A stretch of 64,000 nt of DNA from Achromobacter sp. RTa (GCF_000757485.1 NZ_JPYO01000042.1:672830-736829), one strand, 5' to 3'. Shown: positions 8,489 to 18,076, counted from the first letter of the stretch. Notes: a model not told the origin generated them from the sequence alone. Program-made: numbers and translations.

Positions 8489-9160
8489 TCAGCCCTTCGC
8501 CCCAGCCGCTTCCAGCATGCGCGCGACCTCGGCCTGGCCGCGTTCGCGCGCATGTTTCAACGGGGTCACGCCCTTGCCGTCCGCCAGGTTGACGTCGGCG
8601 CCGGCCTCGATGAGGCGCTTCACGATCGCCTGGTGGCGCGGGCCGCCGTCGCCCAGGATCACGGCCTCCAGCAGGCCCGTCCACCCCAGGTTGTTCACAT
8701 GGTCCGGATCCACGCCGGCACGCAGCAGCACGTCGACGACTTCGACGTGCCCGCGCTCGCAGGCGGGAATCAGGGCCGTGCCGCCATAGCGGTTGGTGCT
8801 TTTCAGATCCGCGCCGTGCGCCAGCGTCATCGCCAGGATCTCGCGCAAGCCGCGAGCGCCCGCAAGCAGGTAGGCGCTGTCATGGATCGCATTCTTCGCG
8901 TTGACGTCGGCGCCCGCATCGATCAGGGCGCGGGCGGCCTCCACGTGGTTGCCCTGGGTTGCGCGCAGCAGCGGCGTATTGCCGCCGCCATCGCGCGTCT
9001 CCAGCGCGGCCCCTTGCCGCAGCAGCGACTTGACGCGGCCCGCGTCGCCGTCGCCCGCCGCCGCAAGCAGCGCCGCATCCGGCCCGGCGGCGGCAGCTCC
9101 GCCCCCTACGCTCAGCAGAAACGCCGCCAGCCAGATGCGGCATGCGCCAAAAATAGGCAT
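8489..9160 (-). CDS. Exported ankyrin-repeat protein
   Basis: This is a 223-aa protein with a signal peptide (hydrophobic IWLAAFLLSVGGGAAAAG, about residues 9-25) followed by about five ankyrin repeats. The repeats show the usual GNTPLLRATQGNH, ALIDAGADVNAKN and GVTPLKHARERG patterns. Ankyrin repeats bind proteins, and an exported copy would work in the periplasm or at the envelope. No catalytic domain is present and the partner is unknown. It is transcribed away from the LysR gene at 9278, across a 117-bp region containing an AT-rich dyad, so that regulator may control it (inference). It converges with prpF. Confidence 0.85.
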   Translation of the reverse strand: MPIFGACRIWLAAFLLSVGGGAAAAGPDAALLAAAGDGDAGRVKSLLRQGAALETRDGGGNTPLLRATQGNHVEAARALIDAGADVNAKNAIHDSAYLLAGARGLREILAMTLAHGADLKSTNRYGGTALIPACERGHVEVVDVLLRAGVDPDHVNNLGWTGLLEAVILGDGGPRHQAIVKRLIEAGADVNLADGKGVTPLKHARERGQAEVARMLEAAGAKG

Positions 9161-9242
9161 ATCGAAATCTCCCGTGATAAAGCGTCTCCGGACCGTCCCG
9201 GGGCACGGGTCCTAGTATGGCGATGCGGCGCGGTATTATGAA

Positions 9243-9257
9243 ATTAATTGGATTAAT
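9243..9257. promoter_or_regulatory. AT-rich dyad between divergent ankyrin and LysR genes
   Basis: ATTAAT-TGG-ATTAAT is an inverted repeat in an AT-rich island within very GC-rich surroundings. It lies 20 bp before the lysR start and 82 bp from the ankyrin start. This is a typical position for a LysR autoregulatory site or core promoter. Confidence 0.4.
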
Positions 9258-9277
9258 AACATTCAGTGGGAGTTGCA

Positions 9278-10153
9278 ATGCTTGATCCGGTCCTGCTGCG
9301 CAGCTTCGTCACGGTTGTGGACACGGGCAATTTCACCCGGGCGGCCGAGTACCTGCACCTGACGCAATCCACCGTCAGCCAGCATGTCATCCGCCTGGAA
9401 GACAGCCTGGATTGCCGGTTGCTGGACCGGACTCAGCGCCACGTCCTGCCCACCGAGGAAGGCGAGCGCCTGCTCGGATATGCCCGCAGCATTCTCCGGC
9501 TGGCCGAGGAGGCGCGCGAAAGCGTCGCGGCCGCGCAGGCGAGCGCGGTGCTGCGCCTGGGCGCGCCCGAGGAGTTCATGGGCGCCACGCTGATGCCCAC
9601 GATCGCATCCGTGCAGTCGGCCTACCCGCTGCTGCGCGTGGAGGTCGAGGGCGGCCTCAGCCATGAACTGCTGCGGCGCTACCGCGAAGGCGAGCTGGAC
9701 CTGCTTCTCGTGAAACAATGGGAGGTCGACGCGGACTGCCACGCGCAATGGCCCGAGCCCCTATGCTGGATCACAGCGGTGGATTCCCCGCCGCCCGCGC
9801 CCGACACGGCCGTGCCGCTGGTCGCTTTTCCCGCGGGCGCGCTGTACCGCCAGGAAATGACCGCCATGCTGGAAACAGGCGGAAAACCGTGGCACGTGCG
9901 CTTCTCCAGCCCCAGTCTGCCCAGCCTGGTCTCGGCAGTCGCGTCGGGGCTGGGCATCAGCCTGTTGCCGGCCGTCTGCGTTACCGCGGAGCACCGCGCG
10001 CTGACGGCCGAAGAGGGCTTTCCCGCCCCCTGCGGCCTGCGCCTGGCGCTCTATGCGCGCTCGCGGCTCAGCGACGCAGGCCTGGCCTTGCGGCGCGCGC
10101 TGGAGGCCTATTGCGAACTGCGCGCCGGCAAGGTCACGCCGCCGGCTGCTTGA
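9278..10153 (+). CDS. LysR-family transcriptional regulator
   Basis: This is a 291-aa regulator. The N-terminal winged helix-turn-helix (about residues 1-60; NFTRAAEYLHLTQSTVSQHV) is followed by a LysR substrate-binding domain. An upstream GTG at 9266 would add four residues; the ATG at 9278 is preferred because GGGA precedes it and family members begin at the equivalent of MLDPVLLRSF. It is divergent from the ankyrin gene. Its 3' end overlaps the convergent amidohydrolase gene by 20 bp. Either neighbour could be its target; the ligand cannot be deduced. Confidence 0.9.
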   Translation: MLDPVLLRSFVTVVDTGNFTRAAEYLHLTQSTVSQHVIRLEDSLDCRLLDRTQRHVLPTEEGERLLGYARSILRLAEEARESVAAAQASAVLRLGAPEEFMGATLMPTIASVQSAYPLLRVEVEGGLSHELLRRYREGELDLLLVKQWEVDADCHAQWPEPLCWITAVDSPPPAPDTAVPLVAFPAGALYRQEMTAMLETGGKPWHVRFSSPSLPSLVSAVASGLGISLLPAVCVTAEHRALTAEEGFPAPCGLRLALYARSRLSDAGLALRRALEAYCELRAGKVTPPAA

Positions 10154-11342
10154 CGGCCCCGGCGAAGAACCCGGCCGCCTCGCCCACCGGCTCTCCCTTG
10201 CGGAACAGGAAGCGCTGCGCGGGCGCCGCGGCGACGGCGGCAGGCCCGTTGGGCGAGGGCAGCGCCACGAAAGTGGCCTCGTTGCCCGCCTGCAGCCCAT
10301 AGCCTTCCAGGCCAAGCACGGCGGCCCCGGCGCTGGACGCCAGCTCCAGCGCTGCCAGCAGATCGGCGTCGGTGTAGAAGCCCGAGCGGTAGCCGATCAG
10401 CATCGCGCGCTGCAGCATGTCGCCATTGCCATAGGGCCACCAGGTGTCCTGGATGTTGTCGTTGCCGGCGAACACCCGCACGCCCGCCTCGCGCAGGCGC
10501 AGCACCGGCGGGAAGGCCCGGTCGCCCGGCGCGTTCGTCATGATCGCCACGCCGGCGTCGGCGAGCTTGCGCGCGGCCTCGTCCAGCGCCTGCGGCCCCA
10601 CGTCGCCCAGCGCGTAGGCGTGGCTGACCGCGACGCGCCCGGCAAGCCCCAGCGCCCTGGTCCGCGCCGCGATGCGGGCAAGCTGCTCCACGCCAGGCAT
10701 GCCCGGCTCGTGCAGGTGGATGTCGATCTTCGCGCCCAGCCGTTCGGCGATGCCGAAGATGCCATCGAGCTGCCCGTCGGCATCGCCGTCGAGCGTGGAC
10801 GGATCGATTCCGCCTACTACCTCCGCGCCTTCGCGCGCGGCAGCTTCCAGCAATTGCAACGTCCCCGGACAGGACATCACGCCCGCCTGCGGAAACGCCA
10901 CGAGCTCGATATCGACGATGCCGCGCCACTTCTCTCTCGCCGCCATCACGGCATGCAGGTTCGCCAGGCCCGTGGTGGCATCCACGTCGACGTGGCTGCG
11001 CATCGCCACGGTGCCGAAGGCCGCCGCCTGCGCGATGAGCGCGTCGGCGCGCCCTTCGATCGGCGGCGCAGCGGCAAGCTCGCCCTTTTCGATGGCCAGC
11101 CGTTCCCGCAGCGTGGCCGCCGGCCGGTGGGGATGCCAGCGGTCGCCCACGAAGCTCTTGTCCAGGTGGATGTGGCCGTCCACGAAACCCGGCAACACCA
11201 GGTGGCCCCCCAGGTCTATCACCTCGGCCGCGCCCAGGACCGGCGGCTCGGCGCCGATAGCGAGGATGCGCCCGTCGCGGACGGCCAGGGCTTGCGGATT
11301 TCCGTCGATACCGACGGCATTGATGAATACGCGGTCTGTCAT
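10134..11342 (-). CDS. Cytosine-deaminase-like amidohydrolase
   Basis: This is a 402-aa metal-dependent hydrolase of the amidohydrolase superfamily. It shows the metal-binding HxH in FVDGHIHLDKS (about residues 55-65), a second histidine cluster in IDIHLHEPG, the VSHAYAL histidine, and the GNDNIQDTWWPYG aspartate region typical of the cytosine deaminase/N-isopropylammelide hydrolase group. These enzymes hydrolyse amino groups or rings of nucleobases, triazines and similar heterocycles. The ATG at 11342 follows AAGG; the frame extends upstream without family similarity. A sodium:solute symporter starts 620 bp away in the opposite direction and could import the substrate (inference). The exact substrate is unknown. 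Confidence 0.85.
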   Translation of the reverse strand: MTDRVFINAVGIDGNPQALAVRDGRILAIGAEPPVLGAAEVIDLGGHLVLPGFVDGHIHLDKSFVGDRWHPHRPAATLRERLAIEKGELAAAPPIEGRADALIAQAAAFGTVAMRSHVDVDATTGLANLHAVMAAREKWRGIVDIELVAFPQAGVMSCPGTLQLLEAAAREGAEVVGGIDPSTLDGDADGQLDGIFGIAERLGAKIDIHLHEPGMPGVEQLARIAARTRALGLAGRVAVSHAYALGDVGPQALDEAARKLADAGVAIMTNAPGDRAFPPVLRLREAGVRVFAGNDNIQDTWWPYGNGDMLQRAMLIGYRSGFYTDADLLAALELASSAGAAVLGLEGYGLQAGNEATFVALPSPNGPAAVAAAPAQRFLFRKGEPVGEAAGFFAGAVKQPAA

Positions 11343-11962
11343 GGTTCGCCTTCGTCTTGCAGAGGGCCGCGCGCGGGCTGCGGCTTGGCCCTCAAAGCCT
11401 TCCACCTTATCGGAGCGCGCCGCGCGCGGCCAATTAAGTGTTGCGATGCCTGCCAATGGGAATCGCAATACCCCGGCGCCCGCGCGCATGGCGGCCGCAT
11501 GCTGGACTCGAAACAGGTATGGTCCTATACTTCCGTCTTGCTGTAGTTCACCACGCATGCCATTGGCCGACGAACGTCGCCGGGGCATCCGTCACAAGGC
11601 CGCGCACAGCGGCCCGGCGTGTAACGCCGAAACACCAAAACCCAGCCATGCAGGCTGCGGAACAAATTTCCCTGCTTACCATGCAGGACCATCGCTCACC
11701 GCATTGAGCAACGTCTAAAGCAACGCACGTTCGGCGCAATGCGGCAGCAAGACACCTACACGGTGTGCCTTGTCGCTGTCCGGCCGCAGGAGCCGCTTGC
11801 CGCTCCCGCGCCGCGCAGGCTCGCGATCGCGCCTACGGCCGCTCGCCTGGTGTTTCGGCTGCGTCATCGGGGTTTGCCGCCCATCGCATCCCGCGGAAAC
11901 GGCCTTCATGCAGCCATGACTGTCCGTCATGAACACGCTGTCAAGGAGAAAGGACGAAGACG
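11343..11962. other. 620-bp intergenic stretch with no supported gene
   Basis: This region separates the divergent amidohydrolase and symporter genes. Short open frames here have no ribosome-binding site or recognisable similarity. A small hairpin (CAGCC-ATGCA-GGCTG) lies near 11644-11658. Promoters for both flanking genes must lie here, but I could not place them with confidence. Confidence 0.5.
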
Positions 11963-13654
11963 ATGCAAGAGACAGAATTCTTTCAGCTATCGGCGACAAC
12001 CGCCATCCTGCTGCTCGCGGGCTTCTATGGAGCGACATTCCTCATGTCGCTCCTCATCGGCGAAAAGAACGAGAACGTCGACGGCTACATGGTGTCGAAC
12101 AACGCGGTCGGCTTCGGCCTGTCCACCGCCAGCATGATCGCCACCTGGATCTGGGCCGCATCGTTCTACGCCAGCGCCACCTCGGGCTACAAGTACGGGC
12201 TGTCCGGCCCCCTGCACTACGGTTTCTGGGGCGCGCTGATGATTCTCTTCATCTATCCCTTCGGCAAGCGGTTCCGCCAGCTGGCGCCCAAGGCCCATAC
12301 CCTGGCCGAGGTCATCCACGCGCGGCACGGCACGTCCAGCCAGATGATCATGGCGGTGTCGAATATCGTGGGCAGCTGCATCAGCCTCATGGTGAACTTC
12401 ACCGCGGCCGGGGCGCTGGTCTCTATCCTGAGCCCGCTGACCTTCATCCAGGGCGTGCTCATCGCCGGCCTGGGCGTGTTGTCCTACACCTTGTGGTCCG
12501 GCTTCCGCACCTCGGTCATGACCGACTTCGCCCAGCTCGCTGCAATGATCATCGCGGCGGTCATCATCATTCCGCTGATCTTCTTCAACGCCGGCGGCCC
12601 CGACGTGCTGCAGGCCAATATGTGGCGCCTGAACGCCGAGCAGGCCGACTTCTATTCCACCAAGGCGATCCTGGAGCAGGGCGCGCCCTACTTCGTGGCG
12701 GTGCTTGCCTACGCCATCGGCAACCAGACGATCGCGCAACGCCTGTTCGCCGTCCGCGAAGACCTGATCAAACCCACCTTCCTGACCGCGACGGTCGGAT
12801 ACGGCGCGGTGGTGATCGGCCTGGGCATGCTGGGCCTGCTGGCCCTGTTCGTGGGCCTCGAACCGGCCAACGGCGACATGAACAACATCATCCCCCAGAT
12901 GGCGTCGACCTACCTGCCGCCCTTCGGCATCGCGCTGTTCTTCCTCCTGGTGGTCGGCTCCCTGTCCTCGACCGCGGACTCCGACCTGGCGGCCCTGTCC
13001 GCCATCGTCATGACCGACGTCTACGCCAAGAACCTCTCGCGCGGCCGTCCGGATCCCCAGCGCATGCTCTGGTGGGGCCGCGCCACCATGATCGTCGCCA
13101 CGATGGTCGGCGTCATCTTCGCCAGCCTGCGGCTGGACATCCTGGTCATGCTGGTCTTCGTCGGCGCGCTGTGGGGCGCCATCGTCTTCCCCGTGATCGC
13201 CAGCTTCTACTGGGACCGCGTGGACAACCGCGCCTTCGTCTGGTCGGTGCTCAGCGCCGTGGCCCTGTTCACCATCGTGCGCTTCGAACTGATCCCCATC
13301 GAGGGCATCGTCGCGGTGTTCTTCGAAATCTGCGCGGCCATCGGCGGCGGCGTGGTGCTGGGCCTCATGACGTTCGGCTTCTTCGGCCGCAAGGCGGCGA
13401 TCGCCGTGGGCGCGGCCGGTCTGGCCGTCATGCTGCCCGTCTTCGTCGGAACGTTGCGCGAGTACATCGTCCTGATGGGCTCCCTGACCGCCTACGGCGT
13501 CAGCACGGCGGTATGCGTCGGGCTGAGCCTGCGCAACACGCAGCGGTTCGATTTCACCCTCCTCGCCGACCGGGTGACCTCTTTCCACCGGGAACAGGAA
13601 GCGCAGGCCCAGGCCGCCGCCCAGCGCCCCATCGTCCAGCCCGCCAAGGGCTGA
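11963..13654 (+). CDS. Sodium:solute symporter (SSS family)
   Basis: This is a 563-aa inner-membrane secondary transporter with about 13-14 hydrophobic segments. The N-terminal part (ATWIWAASFYASATSGYKYG) and the SLSSTADSDLAALSAI stretch in the region of the Na2 site are typical of the SSS family. The early sequence resembles urea/polyamine-type (DUR3-like) members more than proline or pantothenate carriers. The ATG at 11963 follows AAGGAG and AGGAC sequences. A 40-aa membrane protein follows 27 bp downstream. The neighbouring amidohydrolase suggests a nitrogen heterocycle or urea-like substrate, but that is inference only. Confidence 0.88.
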   Translation: MQETEFFQLSATTAILLLAGFYGATFLMSLLIGEKNENVDGYMVSNNAVGFGLSTASMIATWIWAASFYASATSGYKYGLSGPLHYGFWGALMILFIYPFGKRFRQLAPKAHTLAEVIHARHGTSSQMIMAVSNIVGSCISLMVNFTAAGALVSILSPLTFIQGVLIAGLGVLSYTLWSGFRTSVMTDFAQLAAMIIAAVIIIPLIFFNAGGPDVLQANMWRLNAEQADFYSTKAILEQGAPYFVAVLAYAIGNQTIAQRLFAVREDLIKPTFLTATVGYGAVVIGLGMLGLLALFVGLEPANGDMNNIIPQMASTYLPPFGIALFFLLVVGSLSSTADSDLAALSAIVMTDVYAKNLSRGRPDPQRMLWWGRATMIVATMVGVIFASLRLDILVMLVFVGALWGAIVFPVIASFYWDRVDNRAFVWSVLSAVALFTIVRFELIPIEGIVAVFFEICAAIGGGVVLGLMTFGFFGRKAAIAVGAAGLAVMLPVFVGTLREYIVLMGSLTAYGVSTAVCVGLSLRNTQRFDFTLLADRVTSFHREQEAQAQAAAQRPIVQPAKG

Positions 13655-13681
13655 CCCGTCCACGCAAACAAGGAGACCGAT

Positions 13682-13804
13682 ATGTGGTTGACGTTGTACT
13701 TCATGGTCTGGCCGGCCATTTCCGCCCTCATCCTGGCCCTGCTCTGCGTCACGCTGTGGCGGGACATCCGCGCCGCGAAACGCAGCGGCAAATCCATGAT
13801 CTGA
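13682..13804 (+). CDS. 40-aa membrane protein, putative symporter small subunit
   Basis: This tiny gene encodes one hydrophobic helix (about residues 5-25, rich in L, A, V, I) and a basic tail (RDIRAAKRSGKSMI). An AGGAG lies 8 bp before the ATG, a good ribosome-binding site. It starts 27 bp after the symporter stop codon, so the two are almost certainly co-transcribed. Very short proteins beginning MWL and ending in a basic tail are annotated next to SSS transporters in related bacteria as a putative transporter small subunit; I state that from memory. A role in stabilising the symporter is likely but unproven. Confidence 0.7.
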   Translation: MWLTLYFMVWPAISALILALLCVTLWRDIRAAKRSGKSMI

Positions 13805-13814
13805 CCCCATAAAA

Positions 13815-13835
13815 GCGGCCGGGCCGGCCGGCCGC
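13815..13835 (+). terminator. Hairpin after the symporter operon
   Basis: GCGGCCGG-GCCGG-CCGGCCGC is an 8-bp stem with a 5-nt loop, starting 10 bp after the small-subunit stop. It has no real T-run. It abuts the -35 element of the copA promoter, so termination and copA activation could influence each other. Confidence 0.4.
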
Positions 13836-13866
13836 TTGACCTTGCCATCATTGGAATCTTTATAGT
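13836..13866 (+). promoter_or_regulatory. CueR-type copper-responsive promoter of copA
   Basis: -35 TTGACC (13836-13841) and -10 TATAGT (13861-13866) are separated by 19 bp, the long spacer used by MerR-family activators. The spacer holds the imperfect dyad CCTTGCCA...TTGGAATCTT, similar to CueR boxes in front of copA genes. No cueR gene is in the window, so the regulator must be encoded elsewhere. Confidence 0.75.
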
Positions 13867-13907
13867 GGGAGCCATCAGTAGGAAATCCCCGATTCCAAGG
13901 AGCGGCA

Positions 13908-16385
13908 ATGAGTTCCAACCCAGCAGACAGCATCGCGGTCAGCCTGCCGATCGAAGGCATGACCTGCGCCTCGTGCGTCGGCCGCGTCGAGAAGGCGCTG
14001 AAAGCAGTGCCGGGCGTCGGCAAGGCGAGCGTCAACCTGGCCACCGAGCGCGCGGACATCACCTTCACCGGCGCCCCGGACGTGGCCGCCGCGGTCCAGG
14101 CCGTGCAGAAGGCCGGCTATGCCGTCCCCGAGACCGGGATCGAACTGTCGGTCACCGGAATGACGTGCGCATCCTGCGTGGGCCGGGTCGAAAAGGCCTT
14201 GAAGGCGGTTCCGGGCGTAAGTGGCGCGACGGTCAACCTGGCCACCGAACGCGCCCACGTCACCGCGGCGGGCGGCGTCGCGGCCAGCGCGCTGGTCCAG
14301 GCGGTGGCCAAGGCGGGCTACGAGGCCCGGATCCTCTCCGGCGAGTCCAGCGACGCCGACGCCGTGGCCGAACGCCAGGCCGCCGAACTGAAGGCGCTCA
14401 AGCGCTCGCTGGCGATCGCCGCGCTCTTCGCGCTACCCGTGTTCATCATGGAAATGGGCGCCCACATGGTGCCCGCATTCCATCACCTTATCGCCGACAC
14501 CATCGGCACGCAGAACAGCTGGTACATCCAGTTCGCGCTGTCCACCATCGTGCTGTTCGGCCCCGGGCTGCGCTTCTTCCAGAAGGGCGTCCCGGCGCTG
14601 CTGCGCGGCGCCCCCGACATGAACTCCCTGGTCGCGGTGGGCACCTCCGCCGCCTACGCCTACTCGGTCGTGGCCACCTTCGCCGCGGGCCTGCTGCCGG
14701 CCGGCACGGTCAACGTCTATTACGAAGCCGCGGCCGTCATCGTGGCGCTGATCCTGCTCGGCCGCTACCTGGAGGCCCGCGCCAAGGGCAATACCTCCGA
14801 GGCCATCAAGCGCCTGCTTGGCCTGCAGGCCAAGACCGCGCGCGTCGTGCGCGACGGCGCGACGATGGAACTGGCCATCGAGGAAGTGGTCGCGGGCGAC
14901 CTGATCGAGGTCCGTCCCGGCGAACGCATCCCCGTGGACGGCGAGGTCGTGGAAGGCAGCAGCTTCATAGACGAATCCATGATCAGCGGCGAGCCAGTGC
15001 CGGTCGAGAAGGCGCCCGGCTCAGAGGTCGTCGGCGGCACCGTCAACCAGAACGGCGCGCTGACGTTCCGCGCGACCAAGGTCGGCAACGATACGGTGCT
15101 GGCGCAGATCATCCGCATGGTCGAGCAGGCGCAAGGCTCCAAGCTGCCGATCCAGGCGCTGGTCGACCGCATCACCATGTGGTTCGTGCCCGCGGTCATG
15201 GCTGCCGCCGTCCTGACCTTCATCATCTGGCTGGCGTTCGGCCCCGAGCCCGCGCTGACCTTCGCGCTGGTCAACGCCGTGGCGGTGCTGATCATCGCCT
15301 GCCCGTGCGCGATGGGCCTGGCCACGCCGACCTCCATCATGGTGGGCACGGGCCGCGCCGCGCAGATGGGCGTGCTGTTCCGCAAGGGCGAGGCGCTGCA
15401 ATCGCTGAAGGACGCCCGGGTCGTGGCCGTGGACAAAACGGGCACGCTGACCAAGGGCCGCCCCGAGCTGACCGACCTGATCGTGGCGCCGGGGTTCGAG
15501 CGGGCCGCGGTGCTGGGCAAGGTCGCAACCGTCGAGGCCAAGTCCGAGCACCCGATCGCGCAGGCTATCGTGGAGGCCGCCCGCGAGCAAGGCATCGCGC
15601 TTGGCGCGATCACGGAATTCGAATCGGTCACGGGCTTCGGGGTGAAGGCCAGCGTGGACGGCGCCCGCGTCGAGATCGGCGCCGACCGCTACATGCGCAA
15701 GCTCGGCCTGGACGTGGACGCGTTCGGCGCGGATGCCGCGCGGCTGGGCGACGAGGGCAAGACGCCGCTATATGCCGCGATCGACGGCCGGTTGGCCGCC
15801 ATGATCGCCGTGGCCGATCCCATCAAGGAAACCACTGCCGCGGCCATACGCGCCCTGCACGACCTGGGCCTGAAGGTGGCCATGATCACCGGCGACAACC
15901 GCCGCACCGGCGAGGCCATCGCGCGCCAGCTCGGCATCGATGAGGTGGTCGCGGAAGTGCTGCCCGACGGCAAGGTAGCGGCCGTGCAGCGCCTGAAGCA
16001 GCAATATGGCCCCATCGCGTACGTGGGCGACGGCATCAACGACGCGCCGGCGCTGGCCGAGGCCGACGTGGGCATGGCTATCGGCACAGGCACGGACATC
16101 GCCATCGAGGCCGCCGACGTCGTGCTGATGTCCGGCGACCTGGGCGGCGTGCCCAACGCCATCGCCCTGTCGAAGGCCACGCTGCGCAACATCAAGCAGA
16201 ACCTGTTCTGGGCGTTCGCCTACAACGTCGCGCTGATCCCGGTGGCCGCGGGCCTGCTGTACCCGGTCAACGGCAGCCTGCTGTCGCCGGTATTCGCGGC
16301 GGGCGCGATGGCGCTGTCCAGCGTGTTCGTGCTCAGCAACGCGCTGCGGCTGCGCCGCTTCGCGCCGCCCTTCGCGGCCGCCTGA
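13908..16385 (+). CDS. copA: Cu(I)-exporting P1B-type ATPase CopA
   Basis: CopA pumps Cu(I) out of the cytoplasm with ATP energy. It is 825 aa. Two N-terminal heavy-metal-associated domains (about residues 10-75 and 78-143) each carry GMTCASC. The core has eight predicted membrane helices, the CPC metal site ([13 protein letters not shown]), the phosphorylated aspartate in DKTGTLTKG, the HP motif SEHPIAQA, and [20 protein letters not shown]. These match copper rather than zinc or cadmium pumps. The two HMA domains are nearly identical in protein sequence but differ at many synonymous sites, so the duplication is old or under selection. A CueR-type promoter precedes the gene and AAGGAG serves as ribosome-binding site. 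Confidence 0.94.
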   Translation: MSSNPADSIAVSLPIEGMTCASCVGRVEKALKAVPGVGKASVNLATERADITFTGAPDVAAAVQAVQKAGYAVPETGIELSVTGMTCASCVGRVEKALKAVPGVSGATVNLATERAHVTAAGGVAASALVQAVAKAGYEARILSGESSDADAVAERQAAELKALKRSLAIAALFALPVFIMEMGAHMVPAFHHLIADTIGTQNSWYIQFALSTIVLFGPGLRFFQKGVPALLRGAPDMNSLVAVGTSAAYAYSVVATFAAGLLPAGTVNVYYEAAAVIVALILLGRYLEARAKGNTSEAIKRLLGLQAKTARVVRDGATMELAIEEVVAGDLIEVRPGERIPVDGEVVEGSSFIDESMISGEPVPVEKAPGSEVVGGTVNQNGALTFRATKVGNDTVLAQIIRMVEQAQGSKLPIQALVDRITMWFVPAVMAAAVLTFIIWLAFGPEPALTFALVNAVAVLIIACPCAMGLATPTSIMVGTGRAAQMGVLFRKGEALQSLKDARVVAVDKTGTLTKGRPELTDLIVAPGFERAAVLGKVATVEAKSEHPIAQAIVEAAREQGIALGAITEFESVTGFGVKASVDGARVEIGADRYMRKLGLDVDAFGADAARLGDEGKTPLYAAIDGRLAAMIAVADPIKETTAAAIRALHDLGLKVAMITGDNRRTGEAIARQLGIDEVVAEVLPDGKVAAVQRLKQQYGPIAYVGDGINDAPALAEADVGMAIGTGTDIAIEAADVVLMSGDLGGVPNAIALSKATLRNIKQNLFWAFAYNVALIPVAAGLLYPVNGSLLSPVFAAGAMALSSVFVLSNALRLRRFAPPFAAA

Positions 16386-16389
16386 GGCC

Positions 16390-16412
16390 GGGGCTGCCGG
16401 CCCGGCGGCCCC
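16390..16412. terminator. Bidirectional hairpin between copA and the lyase operon
   Basis: GGGGCTGCCGG and CCGGCGGCCCC pair over 11 positions (one G-T wobble) around a single base. The hairpin sits 4 bp after the copA stop and immediately beside the stop of the convergent lyase gene, so it can serve both transcripts. Confidence 0.55.
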
Positions 16413-17945
16413 TTACTGGCTTTTATCCTTCGGCGCGCTGGCCACCAGCGCGTCGAATTGCTTGTCCAGCTCGGCAAGCGAGTCGCGGATATGGGCGCGG
16501 CGCGCCTTGATCCAGGCATCCTGCGACGCGAGCCGCGCGCGCGCCTCCTTGATCATGCGGTCCATCTCGGCCGGCTGCGGACCGCCGCTGGTGGCGCGGT
16601 TCTTCACGATGGCCACCGGATCCAGCGTGGAGCGGAATTCCGCCTCGCTCATGGGCAGATCGGCGCCGTACTTCGAATCCTTCATCGCGTCCGCATAAAT
16701 GCGCCGCGCCTGTTCGTAGGGGAAGTCCAGCGGCTTGATATTGTTGGCCTTGGCGTAGCTCACGACCTCGGACGCGAAATGGTGCCCATCGCGAAATGGC
16801 AGCTTGTACTTGCGCATCAGCACGTCGGCCAGTTCCTGCGACGCCGTCCAGTCGCTGTTCAGTTCCTCCAGCGCGCGGTCGGGATTGATGACCATGGCCT
16901 TCAGCACCCGGTTCCAGCGCTTCAGCGCCGAGATGCCCGCGTCCACCATGGCGGAGTTCTGTTTCACGTCCTTCGGATCGCTCATGCCCGGCGTGATGTT
17001 GTGCGTCTGGATGACGGGCCCCATGGCCAGGGTCACCGCGGTGGACGCATCGCTGCGGGTGTCGTTCAGCAGCCCGGGATTGCGCTTTTGCGGCATGGCG
17101 CTGGACACATAGGTGTTGCCGCCTCCCTCCTCCAGCAGGATCCACGGGCGCGGCTGGGCGTACTGGGTCATCACGTCTTCCACGAAATTCCCCGTGCGCA
17201 GCGCGATGCTGGTGACGATGGACCCCACCTCGACCGGCTGGTCCATCGACGAAATCTGCGAGGCGTCATAGGCGTTGTCGACCAGGGCCTCGAACCCCAG
17301 GTATTGCGCCATGCGCTTGCGGTCCAGCGGCCAGCTGGTGCCATTGAGCACCGTGGTGCCCATCGGCGAACGGTCGATGCGCGCATAGGCCTCGCGGATG
17401 CGCTGGGCGTCCCGCGCCAGGCCGGCCGCCTGGCCCAGCAGGTAATGCCCGTAGCTGTTCGGCTGCGCGGCCACGCCGTTGGTGTAGTTCGGCACGATGG
17501 TGCCGGCATGCTTGGCGGCCAGTTCCACCAGCGTGGTCGAAGTGGCGTTGAGCTGGTCGGCCAGCTCCAGGAGCTTGTCGCGCAGGATTGCGCTGCGGTA
17601 GGTGGCGTGCATGTCCTGGCTGGAGCGCCCCGCGTGCAGCAGCGTCACGTCCTCGCCCGCCGCCTTGATCAGCAGCGGCTCGAAGGTGATGACGCTGGAG
17701 GGCCGCTTGGCGCCGGGCTCGTTGCCGTCGGCGATCACCTTGGCCACGCCCGCGGCCAGGCGCGGCGCCATGGACTTGTCCAGCAGCCCCTCGTCCGTGT
17801 TGATGACGGCGGTCGCCTTGTTGATTTCGCCCAGCCAGAAGAACGGATCGCGTGGCGCCGGCGACTGCGCCTGCTGGGCCGACGCAGCCTGGGCGCCGAG
17901 CGACAGGGCAAGGGCCGCGCCCAGGGTGGAAAGTAGATGTCTCAT
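16413..17945 (-). CDS. Exported argininosuccinate-lyase/fumarase superfamily protein
   Basis: This is a 510-aa member of the aspartase/fumarase/argininosuccinate lyase superfamily, whose enzymes catalyse beta-eliminations. The signature loop SSAMPQKRNPG (catalytic Ser and Lys) is intact. The GRSSQDMHAT stretch matches the ArgH GRSRNDQVAT region. The usual THLQ-type histidine region is altered to YTNGVAAQP. Unlike cytoplasmic ArgH it has a clear signal peptide (LLSTLGAALALSLGAQAASA, cleavage near residue 23), so it should work in the periplasm. It is the last gene of the minus-strand operon from 26980 and lies 131 bp after the MIO-less lyase gene. A second elimination step, or processing of an analogue, is plausible; arginine synthesis is unlikely. 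The true substrate is unknown. Confidence 0.8.
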   Translation of the reverse strand: MRHLLSTLGAALALSLGAQAASAQQAQSPAPRDPFFWLGEINKATAVINTDEGLLDKSMAPRLAAGVAKVIADGNEPGAKRPSSVITFEPLLIKAAGEDVTLLHAGRSSQDMHATYRSAILRDKLLELADQLNATSTTLVELAAKHAGTIVPNYTNGVAAQPNSYGHYLLGQAAGLARDAQRIREAYARIDRSPMGTTVLNGTSWPLDRKRMAQYLGFEALVDNAYDASQISSMDQPVEVGSIVTSIALRTGNFVEDVMTQYAQPRPWILLEEGGGNTYVSSAMPQKRNPGLLNDTRSDASTAVTLAMGPVIQTHNITPGMSDPKDVKQNSAMVDAGISALKRWNRVLKAMVINPDRALEELNSDWTASQELADVLMRKYKLPFRDGHHFASEVVSYAKANNIKPLDFPYEQARRIYADAMKDSKYGADLPMSEAEFRSTLDPVAIVKNRATSGGPQPAEMDRMIKEARARLASQDAWIKARRAHIRDSLAELDKQFDALVASAPKDKSQ

Positions 17946-18076
17946 GGCGTTCTCGTTATGGGGTGGGAAAACGCAGTGTATCGGCGCGGCCGCCGGCGGA
18001 ACATACCGGATTTCACGGAGAGGCGGGCCCGGCATCAGCCGCCGTTGCCGCAGGCGCCCGCCGCCGCCCACCCGAA

